Source: Oscillospiraceae bacterium (GTDB lineage: Bacteria > Bacillota > Clostridia > UBA1381). Taken from it: 14,116 nt of DNA. A program made the position numbers and the translations under genes. The DNA lies in assembly GCA_022508725.1 (NCBI GenBank), contig JAFLUR010000010.1, positions 2,083-16,198 on the forward strand. The letters run 5' to 3'. Position 1 is the stretch's first letter; each line of letters starts with the position of its first letter. This document shows positions 8,119 through 14,116 of this stretch, piece by piece. The notes beneath the pieces are model-generated. The model did no database searches and was not told the origin of the DNA. It was given only the letters and a program-made list of their open reading frames with translations.

Positions 8119-8124
8119 TCCTCC
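8119..8124 (-). promoter_or_regulatory. Ribosome binding site that fixes the site-2 protease start
   Basis: The sequence reads GGAGGA on the minus strand, 5 nt before the ATG at 8113. It selects this start over the in-frame ATG at 8161, which lies within about 4 nt of the predicted transcription start and so could hardly be used from this promoter. Confidence 0.85.
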
Positions 8125-8163
8125 GGTTTTTCGATTTTTCATATCCCAATCTCTGATACATAT

Positions 8164-8192
8164 ATTATATCCAATTTTTATCATGATGTCAA
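8164..8192 (-). promoter_or_regulatory. Full-consensus sigma-A promoter of the eight-gene scp operon
   Basis: On the minus strand, TTGACA (8187-8192) and TATAAT (8164-8169) are both perfect consensus hexamers with an ideal 17-nt spacer. Transcription should start near 8157, giving a leader of about 44 nt before the site-2 protease ATG. This predicts strong, housekeeping expression of the whole minus-strand operon down to mscS. No overlapping repressor palindrome was recognised. Confidence 0.9.
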
Positions 8193-8251
8193 GTGCAAGC
8201 GTTCGCGTATTTTTATCAAAAAAAAATTCCAATATAATTTTCATACTGAAA

Positions 8252-8270
8252 CGCATAAAAAAAGTATGCG
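8252..8270. repeat. Inverted repeat CGCATA-N7-TATGCG upstream of the SLH gene
   Basis: Perfect 6-bp arms at 8252-8257 and 8265-8270 surround AAAAAAG. The element lies about 58 nt before the SLH start codon, in the 214-nt region between the divergent genes. It could be an operator half-site pair or a small hairpin in the 5' leader; with only 6-bp arms it could also be chance. The rest of the 8114-8327 region holds the minus-strand promoter and A-rich DNA. A TATAAT at 8233-8238 has no acceptable -35 partner. Confidence 0.35.
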
Positions 8271-8327
8271 CCGCAAAATATATCTTTGAAAGAAATTTGG
8301 CCTTTCGGCAGAATGGAGAATGAATAA

Positions 8328-9662
8328 ATGAATATAAGAAAAATAACATCATTATTATTATCATCAATATTGTTTACTTTCACGGCAATTCCGTCTTTGG
8401 CGGATTGTTATATGGAGAACATCGTTAAATACCTGACCGACGGCTCCGTATGCACGTTTTCGGCTGAGGATTTCGCAGATGCATACTCAAATTCCGAGCT
8501 TATACCCATCTCGGCAATAAAAATCGAGTCGCTGCCGCCGGAGGAGGACGGAACTCTTAAAATTTCGGGTGACAATGTGAACGAAGCAATGATCATAACC
8601 TACGATCTGCTTTCGGAGCTTGCATTTTATCCGTCGGAGGGATTTTCGGGAGAAACCTCATTTACAATATCCGCGACCGATGACCGTTCCTATTCAAACA
8701 ATGCGCTTGTAAGAATAGTATACTCATCGGATATGGCATCGGACGTTCCGATAACCTCACCTTTTTCCGTCTCATGCGAAAAAAACACTCCCGTCCATGC
8801 CTCGCTCTCATACAGCTACAGCGGAAATGAAGAACTGACCTATATGATAGTTTCGGTTCCCGAGCGCGGAGAGGTCGAAATGACCGGCGGCGGAGATTTT
8901 GTATATACACCGTTTACCGATCAGACAGGAAACGACTCATTTTCATTCAAGGTAATTTCGCCTGCCGGCGAATCAAATATATCTACCTGCACGATAACGA
9001 TAACCGAACCCGAATACACTCCGATTCCCACCTCCGAGCCTTTGAGCTTTGTATACCGGGATATGATAACTCACTGGGGAAATTACTCCGCCGTAAAAAT
9101 GGTTGAGGCGGGAATTATGAAAGGCGAAAGAATAGGAAGCAAATACTACTTCTATCCGGACAAGGTCCTGACACGGCTCGACTGTATAAATTATCTGCTT
9201 TCGACTCTCTATGCCGACCCCGATGAAACTCCCGACAATATCTATGTTTTTGCGGACAGCGACAATTATCCGGATTATGTGAATGCGGCGGCGGCAAAAG
9301 CATATGAGCTCGGCATAATAGAAGGTTCTGTGGGAAGCGACGGCAGGATATATCTCAATCCTTTCAATCATGTAACCCGCGCGGAATTTATAAAGATGAT
9401 CGACACTTCGATGGGCGAGAAAATAAACAGCAGAAACAAGGTTGAATTCGATGACAGCAATACAATTCCCGAATGGGCATATCAACATATCCAAAATATG
9501 CTCGGCTACGGAATAATACAGGGCTATACCGACAATACGATACGTCCGTTCAACAGCGTCACAAAAGCGGAGGCAACCGAAATGCTTTATCAGATGCTGA
9601 AATACAACAGCAGCGAAACAACCGCAAAAAGCGTTCTTTCACACTTTGCCCGGATAAGCTGA
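8328..9662 (+). CDS. Secreted SLH-domain surface protein with two Ig/cadherin-like repeats
   Basis: This is probably a cell-wall-attached surface protein. The 444-residue protein starts with a classic signal peptide (basic NIRK, hydrophobic core, IPSLA with likely cleavage after A25). Two tandem Ig/cadherin-like repeats follow at about 58-134 and 142-228. They share the scheme of a P-containing turn, then (A)FYPSEGFSGETSFTISA or FVYTPFTDQTGNDSFSFKV, as in Big_9/VCBS-like modules. A short Pro/Thr linker leads to three SLH domains at about 240-294, 306-362 and 373-426. The SLH key motif is TRAE in the second and TKAE in the third but only TRLD in the first. SLH triplets normally bind pyruvylated secondary cell-wall polymer. 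GGAG lies about 10 nt before the ATG at 8328; a nearer upstream ATG opens only three codons. It runs 17 nt ahead of spoVAD and is probably co-transcribed, an unexpected partner. No clear promoter was identified. Confidence 0.93.
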   Translation: MNIRKITSLLLSSILFTFTAIPSLADCYMENIVKYLTDGSVCTFSAEDFADAYSNSELIPISAIKIESLPPEEDGTLKISGDNVNEAMIITYDLLSELAFYPSEGFSGETSFTISATDDRSYSNNALVRIVYSSDMASDVPITSPFSVSCEKNTPVHASLSYSYSGNEELTYMIVSVPERGEVEMTGGGDFVYTPFTDQTGNDSFSFKVISPAGESNISTCTITITEPEYTPIPTSEPLSFVYRDMITHWGNYSAVKMVEAGIMKGERIGSKYYFYPDKVLTRLDCINYLLSTLYADPDETPDNIYVFADSDNYPDYVNAAAAKAYELGIIEGSVGSDGRIYLNPFNHVTRAEFIKMIDTSMGEKINSRNKVEFDDSNTIPEWAYQHIQNMLGYGIIQGYTDNTIRPFNSVTKAEATEMLYQMLKYNSSETTAKSVLSHFARIS

Positions 9663-9665
9663 AGC

Positions 9666-9672
9666 AAGGGGG
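9666..9672 (+). promoter_or_regulatory. Ribosome binding site that fixes the spoVAD start
   Basis: AAGGGGG stands 7 nt before the ATG at 9680. It rules out the longer in-frame reading that would begin at 9473 inside the SLH gene, because SpoVAD homology starts only at MKRTGKQTVYM. Confidence 0.85.
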
Positions 9673-9679
9673 CATATCG

Positions 9680-10726
9680 ATGAAAAGAACAGGTAAACAG
9701 ACAGTATATATGCAGGACCCGCCGGTAATATACGAAACGGCGGCAACCGTGGGCGTAAAGGAGGGCAAAGGTCCTCTTGCCGAATGCTTCGACGTTATTC
9801 TCGAGGACGATTATTACGGAGAGGAATCATGGGAAAAAGCCGAAAGCCGCTTGCAAAAGGAAAATGCCTTTCTCGCCATGCAAAAAGCGGGACTCACTCC
9901 GGATAATATAAATTATATTTTAGCCGGAGATCTTCTTAATCAATGCGTGGGAACCCATTACGGCATAAGAGATTTCGAGATACCGTTTTTCGGATTATAC
10001 GGCGCATGTTCCACAATGGCGGAAAGCATATCGCTCGCGGCAATGCTTATAGACGGCGGTTTTGCCGAATATACGGCAGCGCTCACATCAAGCCATTTCT
10101 GCGCGGCGGAAAAACAGTTCCGTTATCCGCTTGAATACGGCGGTCAGCGCGCTCCCTCCGCACAATGGACGGTGACGGGGACCGGCTGCGCTGTTTTATC
10201 GAATAAGGGGAAGGATGAGAAGGGTCCGTTTGTAACGCATATCACAACGGGAAAGATAGTCGATATGGGCATAACCGACGCGAACAATATGGGCGCGGCA
10301 ATGGCTCCGGCGGCTTATGACACAATAAAAACCCATTTTGAGGACACAGGCTTTTCGCCGCAGGATTACGACCTTATTCTTACCGGAGATCTGGGTATTG
10401 TGGGCAGTAAAATACTTCTCGATACAATGTTCGAATCGGGATACGATATGTACTCAAACCATAACGACTGCGGAAAAATGATATTTGATATAGATAAGCA
10501 GGATGTTCACTCGGGCGCTTCCGGGTGCGGATGTATGGGCAGCGTATTCTGCGGACATATATTCAAGGAATTAAAAAAAGGCTCCTTAAACAATGTTCTT
10601 ATGGTCGCGACCGGCGCTCTCATGAATACATCGATCGTTCAGCAGGGCGAATCCATACCGTCCATAGCGCACGCGGTAAGGATAAGCACGAGCCGGGAAG
10701 TCAATTCCCATAAGCAAGGAGGATAA
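9680..10726 (+). CDS. spoVAD: Stage V sporulation protein AD
   Basis: SpoVAD binds dipicolinic acid and, with the other SpoVA proteins, is needed for its uptake into the forespore and release at germination. The 348-residue protein has a thiolase-like fold. Visible hallmarks are the start MKRTGKQTVYM, the SWEKAESRLQKENAFLAMQK stretch, LAGDLLNQCVGTHYGIR, the thiolase-type C110 in LYGACSTMAESISLAA, SSHFCAAEKQFRYPLEYGGQ and DVHSGASGCGCMGSV. The family end ESIPSIAHAV is followed by a tail about ten residues longer than I expect. B. subtilis SpoVAD has about 338 residues. It lies 17 nt after the SLH gene and 5 nt before spoVAE; the ribosome binding site of spoVAE overlaps its last codons. spoVAC, usually the next gene upstream, is absent here. 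In Bacillus this gene is under sigma-G; no convincing forespore promoter is visible. Confidence 0.97.
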   Translation: MKRTGKQTVYMQDPPVIYETAATVGVKEGKGPLAECFDVILEDDYYGEESWEKAESRLQKENAFLAMQKAGLTPDNINYILAGDLLNQCVGTHYGIRDFEIPFFGLYGACSTMAESISLAAMLIDGGFAEYTAALTSSHFCAAEKQFRYPLEYGGQRAPSAQWTVTGTGCAVLSNKGKDEKGPFVTHITTGKIVDMGITDANNMGAAMAPAAYDTIKTHFEDTGFSPQDYDLILTGDLGIVGSKILLDTMFESGYDMYSNHNDCGKMIFDIDKQDVHSGASGCGCMGSVFCGHIFKELKKGSLNNVLMVATGALMNTSIVQQGESIPSIAHAVRISTSREVNSHKQGG

Positions 10727-10731
10727 AAAAT

Positions 10732-11088
10732 ATGGATTATGTGAAAGCTTTTGCGATAGGAGGGCTTATATGCGTTGTGGGGCAGATACTGATAGATAAG
10801 ACAAAGCTGACTCCGGCAAGAATACTTGTAAGCTTTGTCGTTGCCGGGGTATTTTTGCAGCTTGTGGGATTATATGAGCCGCTTGTAAAATTCGCGCAGG
10901 CGGGCGCGACCGTCCCTCTTACCGGTTTCGGTTATCTTCTCGGTAAGGGCGTTGAAAAGGCGGTGACCGAAAACGGTATTTCCGGAATATTCACAGGCGG
11001 ACTTACAGCCGCTGCGGGGGGATTGTCCGCCGCGATAATATTCGGTTTTCTGACAGCCCTGATATTCAAGCCGCACGCGAGAAAATAA
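10732..11088 (+). CDS. spoVAE: Stage V sporulation protein AE
   Basis: This is a small integral membrane protein of the SpoVA set that serves dipicolinic acid movement across the inner spore membrane. The 118-residue protein is almost wholly hydrophobic, with likely segments at about 4-22, 29-47, 60-75 and 84-112. Family features include FAIGGLICVVGQILIDKTKL near the N-terminus, TPARILVSFVVAGVFLQLVG, and PLTGFGYLLGKGVEKAV with the Gly-rich FTGGLTAAAGGLSAAIIFG. The length matches the short SpoVAE (SpoVAEB) form. AAGGAGG (10716-10722) sits 9 nt before the ATG and overlaps the end of spoVAD, so translation is probably coupled. The transcript ends at a strong terminator 20 nt downstream, which makes this the last gene of the SLH-spoVAD-spoVAE unit. 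Confidence 0.94.
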   Translation: MDYVKAFAIGGLICVVGQILIDKTKLTPARILVSFVVAGVFLQLVGLYEPLVKFAQAGATVPLTGFGYLLGKGVEKAVTENGISGIFTGGLTAAAGGLSAAIIFGFLTALIFKPHARK

Positions 11089-11108
11089 ACCGCCGGCAAA
11101 AACGGCAG

Positions 11109-11149
11109 GACCCGGAAGATGCTATCAAAATCTTCCGGGTCTGTTTTTT
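11109..11149 (+). terminator. Intrinsic terminator after spoVAE
   Basis: A perfect 12-bp stem, GACCCGGAAGAT (11109-11120) with ATCTTCCGGGTC (11130-11141), encloses a 9-nt loop and is followed by TGTTTTTT (11142-11149). The stem is G/C-rich and the T-run is placed correctly, so termination on the plus strand should be efficient. Read on the minus strand the same stem is followed by CTGCCGTTTTTGCC, so it may also stop the convergent transcript, but less well. Confidence 0.94.
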
Positions 11150-11223
11150 CCGGTATTCGATTGTACCGCAGCAGCTTATTGAAACGCCCGATAAAATCAA
11201 TATCAAAATAATTCGGTGTTTCC

Positions 11224-14046
11224 TCAGTCGGCATTTATGACAAGACCGTAGAATGTTCCGTTCTCCGTTTTACCGAGTACCGTTTCTCCGCCGCCGTATG
11301 AGGAAATATTTGATGCCGTATAAGTTTTTCCCGCTGCCATATCCGGATCGCTCATAAACAGCCACGCGCCCGATACCTTGGGGATAAATACCATGTTTCC
11401 GCTGTCGGTCTGAACCTTTACGGGACTGCCCTTTGTTATCGATACCGACGAAGAAGCGTTTGCGCCGCTGCCGCTGCCCGGGCGCTGTGAACCTCCGAAA
11501 CCGCTTGATCCGCCGGATGATAAGATATATCCCTGTCCCGTCACGGTCGGTGTCACAGGCATATCGCTTGTGCCGGCGCCTATCAGAGTACCGCCCGTTA
11601 CATAAAAGTGCGCGCCCGAATCGCCTATATCAAATACGCCGTTGCCTCCGCTTGTCGGACCGTTTATTATAACAACGCCGCCGCTCATTTCAATGCTGCC
11701 GTTTGAATCGAGTCCGTCTCCGCCCGCCTCGGCATACAAATTTCCGCCCTTTATGTATATCATGCCGTAAGGAGCGCTGTCATCGCCTCCTTGATTCGGA
11801 CCGCCGCCCCATCCGCCGGGACCTGCGCTGAGAGACGCCGCAATTTCTCCGTTCTCGGTATAATCGCCCGCACCGTTTATCGCATCGTCCGAAGCGCAGA
11901 TATATGTCGTTCCGCTGAGCTGTTCTATAACCGAGCCTTCAATTCCCTCGTAGGACGATGCAATATCTATCGTAAAATCATCATCACTGCCGCCCTCTTT
12001 GCCCAAAACAAGCCTGTAATCGGCATGAACACCGTCATCGCCCGATGAAAGATTGAGTTTTCCGCCGGTTATCGTTACATTGTAATTCGAGTGAACCGAG
12101 TCGTCGGCGCTGTTTATATCTATCGTTCCGCCGCTTATATTCAAATCCGTTACCGCCTTTATACCCTTGCAGCTGTCCGAATTATCGGAAAGCTTTGTCG
12201 TATATCCGCCGTTTGCTTTTATCGTGATATTTCCGCCGGAAATATTTATGTTTCCGGCGGTATAGCCGCTGTCCTCGGAGGTTGAGCCCGTAACCGTCTC
12301 CGTAAGAGCCTTGCCCGACTGAATACCGTCACAGCCCGACACAATATCTATATCTCCACCCGTTATTTCAACCGCGTCATACGCTTTTATAAAATCGTTT
12401 TTCGCATTTCCCGAAACGCTGCCGCCGGAAATTATGACCGCGCCGGTCGAAACAATACCGTCGTCCGACGCTCCCTTTATCATCAAGCTTCCGCCCGAAA
12501 TTTCGACAACTCCCGCAAGAACCACCGTTGTTTCGATAGTCGAACCGTTTGTTTTTTCGGTTATTGTTTCGGTCGTTTCGCCCGCCTGAACGGCGTCATA
12601 GCCCGAACCGTCCCCGGCTTTTGTTCCCTCCGCCGCGACTGTAACATCGGCATCGTCCGAAATGATAACGCTGTCTGCGGCTTTTATGCCGTCCTCGCCC
12701 GATGTAATATCGAGCTTGCCGCCCGAAATGATTATTTTTCCGCTTATGTACATAGGCTCGCCGTTATCATCAACGACCGGTACATAGCCGTCGTCGGCTT
12801 CCTCCATGACCGGAATATTCACCTCGTTCGCCTTTATACCCTCCGCTCCGGAAACGATGACAATATCTCCGCCCGTTATTTCACAGTAATTGTCCGCCTG
12901 TATACCGTCTCCGCCCGCAGTAATATTAAATTTGCCTCCGGCTATCGTAACATATCCCTTTCCGGCTTTCTCAATTATCGAAATCTTTTCTCCGTCTGTC
13001 TCAACGCTTTCCAAAGCGTCGCTCTTGATACCGTCGCCGTCCGTCGAGGTTATATTCACATTTCCGGTCTTTGCCGTAAACTCAACGCCGTTATCTCCCT
13101 TTACCGCGTTATTTTTCGCCGTTACGGTTATATTCGCGCCCTTTTTGAATTTAAGATCACCGCCGCTTACGATACCGTTTTTCACATTTCCGTTTACGGT
13201 AAGAACGCCCGCGCCGCTTATATCGAGATCACGTTTTGAATACACACAGCCTTTCGGCTCGCTTTTTGTTGTATATCCGCCGTATTTGTTTGTGTCGGAA
13301 AAAATATTGTCGGTGTTTTCCGCAAGCTCAAGCGTTATTTTACCGTTTGCCGCATTGAACGGAGCGGAATCGGACGATGTTACCGCCACACCGTTCAGAG
13401 TTATCGTTACCTCATCGCTCTTTTTTATATCCTCCGAAACAACTATCTGTCCGTCCTCGAGAACACCCTGCAAGGTATACCTGCCCGCGGCGTTTATTGT
13501 GAGAACAGTGCCGTCTGCCGTTACATTTTCCGCGCCGTTTATATCGATATGATCTCCCATAAGGCATATGACTCCCTCCGGCTTATCCTCCGGTATCGAC
13601 GGAGGCGGAATCGTCGGCTCGGGTGACGATGTTACATCGGGTGACGTCGTAACATCGGGTGACGACTCGACACCGGGCGATGTCGTAACACCGGGATTAT
13701 CCGTATTTTCCGGCTTACCGGCTCCGCCCAAGGCATATACTTCACAAAGCGGCTTTTGATCTTTGTCCCATACAAATATCCTCTCGCCCGCATTTTTAAA
13801 TTCCACCCGCTTTTCCTTTCCCGCTTCAAGCGCGGTATTCTTCTTCATTTCAATACTCTTTACAGCTCCGTTGTCATCATAAGACACGGAAAACACATCC
13901 GCGCTTACATCATATGACGCCGAAAGAATTACAGCCGTGCCGCCTTCATCGGCTGTCACGCTTACCGTATTTTCCGCAAATGCGGGACGGGTCATACACA
14001 TTACAGCCGCTGTAAAAGCAAATAACCGGCTGAATTTTTTTAACAT
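11224..14046 (-). CDS. Large secreted carbohydrate-binding beta-helix protein (Cthe_2159 family)
   Basis: This is probably a surface or secreted protein that binds polysaccharide. The founding member, Clostridium thermocellum Cthe_2159, is a calcium-containing parallel beta-helix that binds polygalacturonate and cellulose. The 940-residue protein has a signal peptide (1-24, cleavage after AFA). A small N-terminal beta domain (about 26-107) and a Ser/Thr/Pro linker with hexapeptide repeats (about 113-157) follow. The family core then runs to the end: ITLNGVAVTSSDSAPF at about 214-229, VYSKRDLDISGAGVLTVNG, and at least ten helix turns of the type SGG-x-(I/L)-x-I-x-SG-x-DGI between about 330 and 780. 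A Gly-rich insert lies at 742-758 (GPGGWGGGPNQGG). The C-terminal VTGGTLIGAGTS and KTYTAS stretches are typical. Many members have roughly 500-650 residues, so this one is long. GGGAGG lies about 8 nt before the ATG. No anchor (SLH, LPXTG or dockerin) is visible. It is convergent with spoVAE; no promoter was recognised in the 70 bases upstream. Confidence 0.93.
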   Translation of the reverse strand: MLKKFSRLFAFTAAVMCMTRPAFAENTVSVTADEGGTAVILSASYDVSADVFSVSYDDNGAVKSIEMKKNTALEAGKEKRVEFKNAGERIFVWDKDQKPLCEVYALGGAGKPENTDNPGVTTSPGVESSPDVTTSPDVTSSPEPTIPPPSIPEDKPEGVICLMGDHIDINGAENVTADGTVLTINAAGRYTLQGVLEDGQIVVSEDIKKSDEVTITLNGVAVTSSDSAPFNAANGKITLELAENTDNIFSDTNKYGGYTTKSEPKGCVYSKRDLDISGAGVLTVNGNVKNGIVSGGDLKFKKGANITVTAKNNAVKGDNGVEFTAKTGNVNITSTDGDGIKSDALESVETDGEKISIIEKAGKGYVTIAGGKFNITAGGDGIQADNYCEITGGDIVIVSGAEGIKANEVNIPVMEEADDGYVPVVDDNGEPMYISGKIIISGGKLDITSGEDGIKAADSVIISDDADVTVAAEGTKAGDGSGYDAVQAGETTETITEKTNGSTIETTVVLAGVVEISGGSLMIKGASDDGIVSTGAVIISGGSVSGNAKNDFIKAYDAVEITGGDIDIVSGCDGIQSGKALTETVTGSTSEDSGYTAGNINISGGNITIKANGGYTTKLSDNSDSCKGIKAVTDLNISGGTIDINSADDSVHSNYNVTITGGKLNLSSGDDGVHADYRLVLGKEGGSDDDFTIDIASSYEGIEGSVIEQLSGTTYICASDDAINGAGDYTENGEIAASLSAGPGGWGGGPNQGGDDSAPYGMIYIKGGNLYAEAGGDGLDSNGSIEMSGGVVIINGPTSGGNGVFDIGDSGAHFYVTGGTLIGAGTSDMPVTPTVTGQGYILSSGGSSGFGGSQRPGSGSGANASSSVSITKGSPVKVQTDSGNMVFIPKVSGAWLFMSDPDMAAGKTYTASNISSYGGGETVLGKTENGTFYGLVINAD
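13621..13692 (-). repeat. Four imperfect 18-bp tandem repeats in the Ser/Thr/Pro linker
   Basis: Four consecutive 18-bp units, each beginning GGG(T/C)GA on the plus strand, encode the hexapeptides GVTTSP, GVESSP, DVTTSP and DVTSSP in the linker of the Cthe_2159-type protein. The unit is a multiple of three, so gain or loss of copies would change linker length without breaking the frame. Extracellular Ser/Thr/Pro repeats like this usually act as flexible spacers and are possible O-glycosylation sites. Confidence 0.85.
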
Positions 14047-14116
14047 AATAATTCCTCCCTGTAAGAGCCTGTTTAGTATCCTCCAATCATCATCTTTTTG
14101 GCATATTTTCCCGCAG

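Noticed and set aside
8242..8280. Forespore-type promoter elements (CATACTG at 8242, GCATA at 8253, CAAAATA at 8274)
   Set aside because: CATACTG resembles the sigma-G -10 but has no -35 partner at the right distance, and GCATA to CAAAATA has a spacer about 2 nt too short with an imperfect -10. None is good enough to call.
8092..8367. A 91-codon minus-strand frame starting inside the SLH gene
   Set aside because: It spans the divergent promoter region, lacks a ribosome binding site, has a low-complexity Ile/Met/Phe start, and overlaps the better supported site-2 protease start.
9473..9679. N-terminal extension of spoVAD into the SLH gene
   Set aside because: SpoVAD homology begins at 9680, which has a well-spaced AAGGGGG; the upstream part is out-of-frame SLH coding sequence.
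10932..11234. A minus-strand 100-codon frame starting MPTEETPNYFDIDFIG
   Set aside because: The first half, in the convergent intergenic region, looks somewhat protein-like, but it crosses the terminator hairpin, then runs antisense to spoVAE, and has no ribosome binding site. Conservation in relatives would be needed to revive it.
12890..13552. A 220-codon plus-strand frame rich in Ser, Pro and Phe
   Set aside because: It is antisense to the repeat-rich Cthe_2159-type gene; the composition mirrors that gene's Gly/Asp/Ile codons.
14073..14116. Possible end of an upstream minus-strand gene (13 open codons ending KMMIGGY then TAA)
   Set aside because: Thirteen codons without a stop are expected by chance about half the time, and no family is recognisable; the sequence beyond the window would decide it.
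1..14116. Search for tRNA/rRNA genes, CRISPR arrays, riboswitches, insertion sequences, phage or defence genes
   Set aside because: None was recognised on either strand. The gene content is continuous core-genome material without mobile-element signatures or an evident base-composition shift.

Overview
The window looks like the chromosome of an anaerobic, spore-forming, low-to-moderate G+C Firmicute of class Clostridia. The evidence is gerW (ytfJ), spoVAD and spoVAE, an S-layer-homology (SLH) surface protein, a large surface beta-helix protein of the Cthe_2159 family, strong GGAGG ribosome binding sites, and frequent ATA and AGA codons. A polysaccharide-associated habitat such as gut, rumen or plant litter is plausible, but this is inferred only from the surface proteins. 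I cannot name the genus.

Layout. (1) 1-1451, minus: malQ, 4-alpha-glucanotransferase, cut by the window edge at its 3' end, with its own good sigma-A promoter at 1515-1543. (2) 1605-8113, minus: an eight-gene operon in the transcribed order site-2 protease, scpA, scpB, DUF2953 membrane protein, gerW, B12-binding/radical SAM protein (TIGR03960-like), its DUF2344 partner (TIGR03936-like), and an MscS-type channel. Genes overlap or lie within about 45 nt of each other, with ATGA stop/start overlaps at two junctions. A full-consensus TTGACA-17-TATAAT promoter stands at the head. (3) 8328-11088, plus, divergent from the operon: a secreted SLH protein, then spoVAD and spoVAE, ending at a 12-bp-stem intrinsic terminator (11109-11149). 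(4) 11224-14046, minus, convergent: a 940-residue secreted Cthe_2159-type protein.

How the genes work together. scpA and scpB encode the kleisin and accessory subunits of the SMC chromosome-organising complex. gerW, spoVAD and spoVAE act in the spore: GerW is needed for germination, and the SpoVA proteins for uptake and release of dipicolinic acid. DUF2953, GerW and the site-2 protease commonly accompany scpAB in Clostridia. The radical SAM/DUF2344 pair is conserved but of unknown function, and its presence inside the scp operon is less usual. The SLH and Cthe_2159 proteins belong to the cell surface.

Most of the window is ordinary core genome, and I found no clear undescribed system. The points most worth checking are: spoVAD-spoVAE sitting directly behind an SLH gene with no spoVAC; the radical SAM pair placed in the scp/gerW operon; a second cysteine cluster at the end of the radical SAM protein; and the very long, repeat-rich Cthe_2159-type protein. 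No tRNA, rRNA, CRISPR, riboswitch, insertion sequence or attachment site was seen. No gene-free stretch exceeds 300 bases; the longest is 8114-8327.
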